A model generated the notes under the pieces. That model ran no database searches, was not told the DNA's origin, and saw only the letters and a program-made list of their open reading frames with translations. Shown here piece by piece: positions 5,975 through 7,374 of a DNA stretch of 7,374 bases. How positions within the stretch are numbered: position 1 is the first letter of the stretch; every line of letters starts with the position of its first letter. The position numbers were made by a program, and so were the translations under genes. Source of the DNA: Cyanobacteria bacterium UBA8803 (lineage in GTDB: Bacteria > Cyanobacteriota > Cyanobacteriia > Cyanobacteriales > Coleofasciculaceae); assembly GCA_003505715.1 (NCBI GenBank), contig DNXU01000187.1, forward strand, positions 1 through 7,374. The letters are read 5' to 3'.

Positions 5975-7117
5975 TTATTCCTGTATATATTTACGAATTT
6001 CCGGTGCTACTTCTTTTAAGCGGCGTTGAAAAAAATTATTGAGGGCAGGAATACCTACCCCAAAATATTCAGACATTTCTTTCCAGGTTTTGCCATTAAT
6101 CCTCGCCAAAGCAATCGCCTGAAACGTTGCTTGCGGATGCTCCCTAATATGTTTCTGGAATAGCCTTGCTGGATCTTCTTCAATATATTGTCTTACCATT
6201 TCTGATAAGAAAGGTTTTTCTTCCGGCTGGGGAATGTCCTCTAGGGTATTAGATTCTTGGCTGAGTTCCTGTTTCCTGGATGACACAGGCATAGATTGTT
6301 GAGAAATCTGAAATAATAAGGCATCGCCTAATGTGGGGTTTTGAGCAATAAACTGAGATAAAAATAATAACACAACTAGACTAAAAATAACATTAGCACT
6401 CACAACAATATCAGAAATTAATCCTTTTAGTTGTAGCCTGAGCCAAGCTAGTAAATCCGCCGCTCTAGTTCTTTTAATGAGGGCGGTTAAATGGTATTTT
6501 TGGCGAATGATTCTTGCTTCTATAGATTGAATAAAAGGGTCTTTGTACTCTTGGTGAATTTCTTTTAAAATCATATCCAACCGATAATTTACCCAAGCCA
6601 TAAATTTACCCTTGCTGGGATTATAAGTGTGGATATTTTGGCAAACCCACAACAAGGTTCTACTGACAGCATCTTCATAGGCATCAGCAGCAGCTTGGCT
6701 TTTATGGGCCAGTTTGCCGGATAACCTAATCGCATTGAGCAATTCCCCGATCGCATACTGCCCTTGTTGAGTCTGAGGTTTGTGTCGTTGAGCTTCTAAA
6801 GCCAGCTGAGTCAGGTAAGAGTTGTCCAGTACCTTTTGCAGGGCACTAGAGCGCAAACCATTTGCCCATTCTGGCACGGGAATGCGTCTTGGATTATAAC
6901 GGTCAATAGCCTGGTCGATATCCTGCTGAAGCTGCTGCTGTATGGCCTGAAAAATATCTAGATAAACACCGGATAAAGGTTGTCCTTTTATGGGACGCGC
7001 TATTGGACGCGATCGCAGTATGCCGTCAGCAAGTTCTCTTAAAGCCTTCTGGCGCTCTTCAGTATCGTGCCAGCACTGCTGCACCTGCAACACTAACTGT
7101 TCAATTAGCTCATCCAT
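5975..7117 (-). CDS. Divergent sigma-70-like protein with an internal membrane segment, 380 aa
   Basis: Residues about 146-188 (AYEDAVSRTLLWVCQNIHTY, then NPSKGKFMAWVNYRLD) resemble sigma-70 region 2. The C-terminus, about 331-378, has a region-4-like helix-turn-helix: ING-KTWKEMSEYFGVGIPALNNFFQRRL. Together with the MDEL start, these match my memory of a cyanobacterial family annotated as sigma-70 family proteins found beside DUF1822 and CHAT/CHASE2 genes. Residues about 234-257 form an uncharged, strongly hydrophobic stretch (VIFSLVVLLFLSQF), long enough for one membrane helix, between the two sigma-like parts. Residues about 272-305 are a polar, Gln/Glu/Ser-rich linker. The N-terminal about 140 residues are helical-looking and not recognised. 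It could be a membrane-held sigma factor, an anti-sigma-like partner or a degenerate sigma; promoter recognition is unproven. It is the first gene of the three-gene set. ATG at 7117 has no clear Shine-Dalgarno sequence, only AT-rich DNA upstream. Confidence 0.8.
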   Translation of the reverse strand: MDELIEQLVLQVQQCWHDTEERQKALRELADGILRSRPIARPIKGQPLSGVYLDIFQAIQQQLQQDIDQAIDRYNPRRIPVPEWANGLRSSALQKVLDNSYLTQLALEAQRHKPQTQQGQYAIGELLNAIRLSGKLAHKSQAAADAYEDAVSRTLLWVCQNIHTYNPSKGKFMAWVNYRLDMILKEIHQEYKDPFIQSIEARIIRQKYHLTALIKRTRAADLLAWLRLQLKGLISDIVVSANVIFSLVVLLFLSQFIAQNPTLGDALLFQISQQSMPVSSRKQELSQESNTLEDIPQPEEKPFLSEMVRQYIEEDPARLFQKHIREHPQATFQAIALARINGKTWKEMSEYFGVGIPALNNFFQRRLKEVAPEIRKYIQE

Positions 7118-7155
7118 AAAAACTAATCGGTAAGTTCCAGTTTTTAATCTTTCTG

Positions 7156-7178
7156 ATTTTCGGGCTTTTAGCCAAAAT
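7156..7178. promoter_or_regulatory. Leader hairpin upstream of the sigma-like gene
   Basis: On the plus strand ATTTT (7156-7160) pairs with AAAAT (7174-7178). Inside it GGCT (7163-7166) pairs with AGCC (7170-7173), with a two-base CG bulge and a three-base loop. It lies 39-61 bases before the ATG at 7117, in the AT-rich DNA where the promoter or leader of the three-gene set should be. I could not pick a convincing -35/-10 pair here. It could be an operator, a leader structure or chance. Confidence 0.3.
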
Positions 7179-7242
7179 GTTACAAAAATTAACAGAGCTG
7201 GCGTAATTGCCTATTGCCCAGATGGGGAATGGTTCAGCATAC

Positions 7243-7324
7243 TGAGGGCGGGTTTTGTACAGATGTGATTGGTTTCCCTAGCGAGCAATGAGGGCGGGTT
7301 TTGTACAGATGTTATTGGTTTCCC
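7243..7324. repeat. Two 36-bp direct repeats, 46-bp period
   Basis: Copy 1 (7243-7278) and copy 2 (7289-7324) match at 35 of 36 positions; the difference is G versus T in GATGTGATTGG / GATGTTATTGG. They are separated by 10 bases. Each starts TGAGGGCGGGTTTTGTACAG and ends ATTGGTTTCCC. Each carries the same AGGGCGGGTTTTG arm as the palindromic elements, so this looks like a duplicated half-element. Confidence 0.85.
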
Positions 7325-7350
7325 CACAGCTTTCATCCCTAAACCCGCCC
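7292..7350. repeat. Palindromic GC-rich intergenic element, right copy
   Basis: The arms gggcgggttt (7292-7301) and aaacccgccc (7341-7350) are exact reverse complements with a 39-base centre. This is nearly the same size as the left copy at 1544-1604 (41-base centre). The right arm lies in the same 19-mer, CCCTAAACCCGCCCCTACA (7337-7355). The centres of the two copies are unrelated apart from short ACAGAT-like words. An extra left arm is present at 7246-7255. The element lies upstream of the sigma-like gene and may be a MITE-like or other dispersed repeat. Confidence 0.75.
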
Positions 7351-7374
7351 CTACATTATCTTTGTCTTCGATGC

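Noticed and set aside
7118..7242. Specific -35/-10 promoter for the three-gene set
   Set aside because: The DNA is AT-rich and a promoter is expected here, but no hexamer pair with proper spacing was convincing.
7243..7324. CRISPR-like repeat-spacer pattern
   Set aside because: There are only two copies with a 10-base spacer, and the repeat shares its arm with a dispersed palindromic element. There are no cas genes.

Overview
This window is cyanobacterial DNA. It carries eight exact GCGATCGC (HIP1) octamers spread over coding DNA on both strands. Every gene belongs to a family known mainly from multicellular or large-genome cyanobacteria: a filamentous-haemagglutinin-like secreted protein with the cyanobacterial VDPS/GRGGLP tail, a CHAT/kinase/CHASE2 membrane protein, a DUF1822 protein and a divergent sigma-70-like protein. 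A filamentous cyanobacterium is the best guess; the species cannot be read from the sequence.

Layout: (1) 1-1530, plus strand: the 3' end of a large two-partner-secretion exoprotein gene, open at the left edge, with two 124-residue tandem beta-helix repeats and its natural C-terminus. (2) 1531-1640: a short convergent intergenic gap holding a palindromic GGGCGGGTTT/AAACCCGCCC repeat element. (3) 1641-7117, minus strand: a compact three-gene set read right to left, namely a sigma-70-like protein (7117-5975), a 24-bp gap, a DUF1822 protein (5950-4988), a 65-bp gap, and a 1093-residue CHAT protease-like / Ser-Thr kinase / CHASE2 sensor fusion (4922-1641). (4) 7118-7374: the upstream region of this set, with an AT-rich leader, two 36-bp direct repeats and a second copy of the palindromic element.

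How the genes may work together: the order sigma-like, DUF1822, CHAT-CHASE2 matches my recollection of a recurring cyanobacterial gene set. CHASE2 would sense a signal outside the cytoplasmic membrane. The cytoplasmic part carries an apparently intact caspase-like His/Cys pair and an apparently intact Hanks-type kinase. The sigma-like protein has region-2-like and region-4-like segments separated by one strongly hydrophobic, probably membrane-spanning stretch. A testable model is a membrane signalling device in which the protease and/or kinase acts on a membrane-held sigma-like factor, with DUF1822 as an adaptor. That model is inference; the domain content and gene order are seen directly. The exoprotein gene converges on the set and is not in the same operon, but it could be a regulated output or simply a neighbour.

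No tRNA, rRNA, CRISPR array, transposase or integrase was seen.
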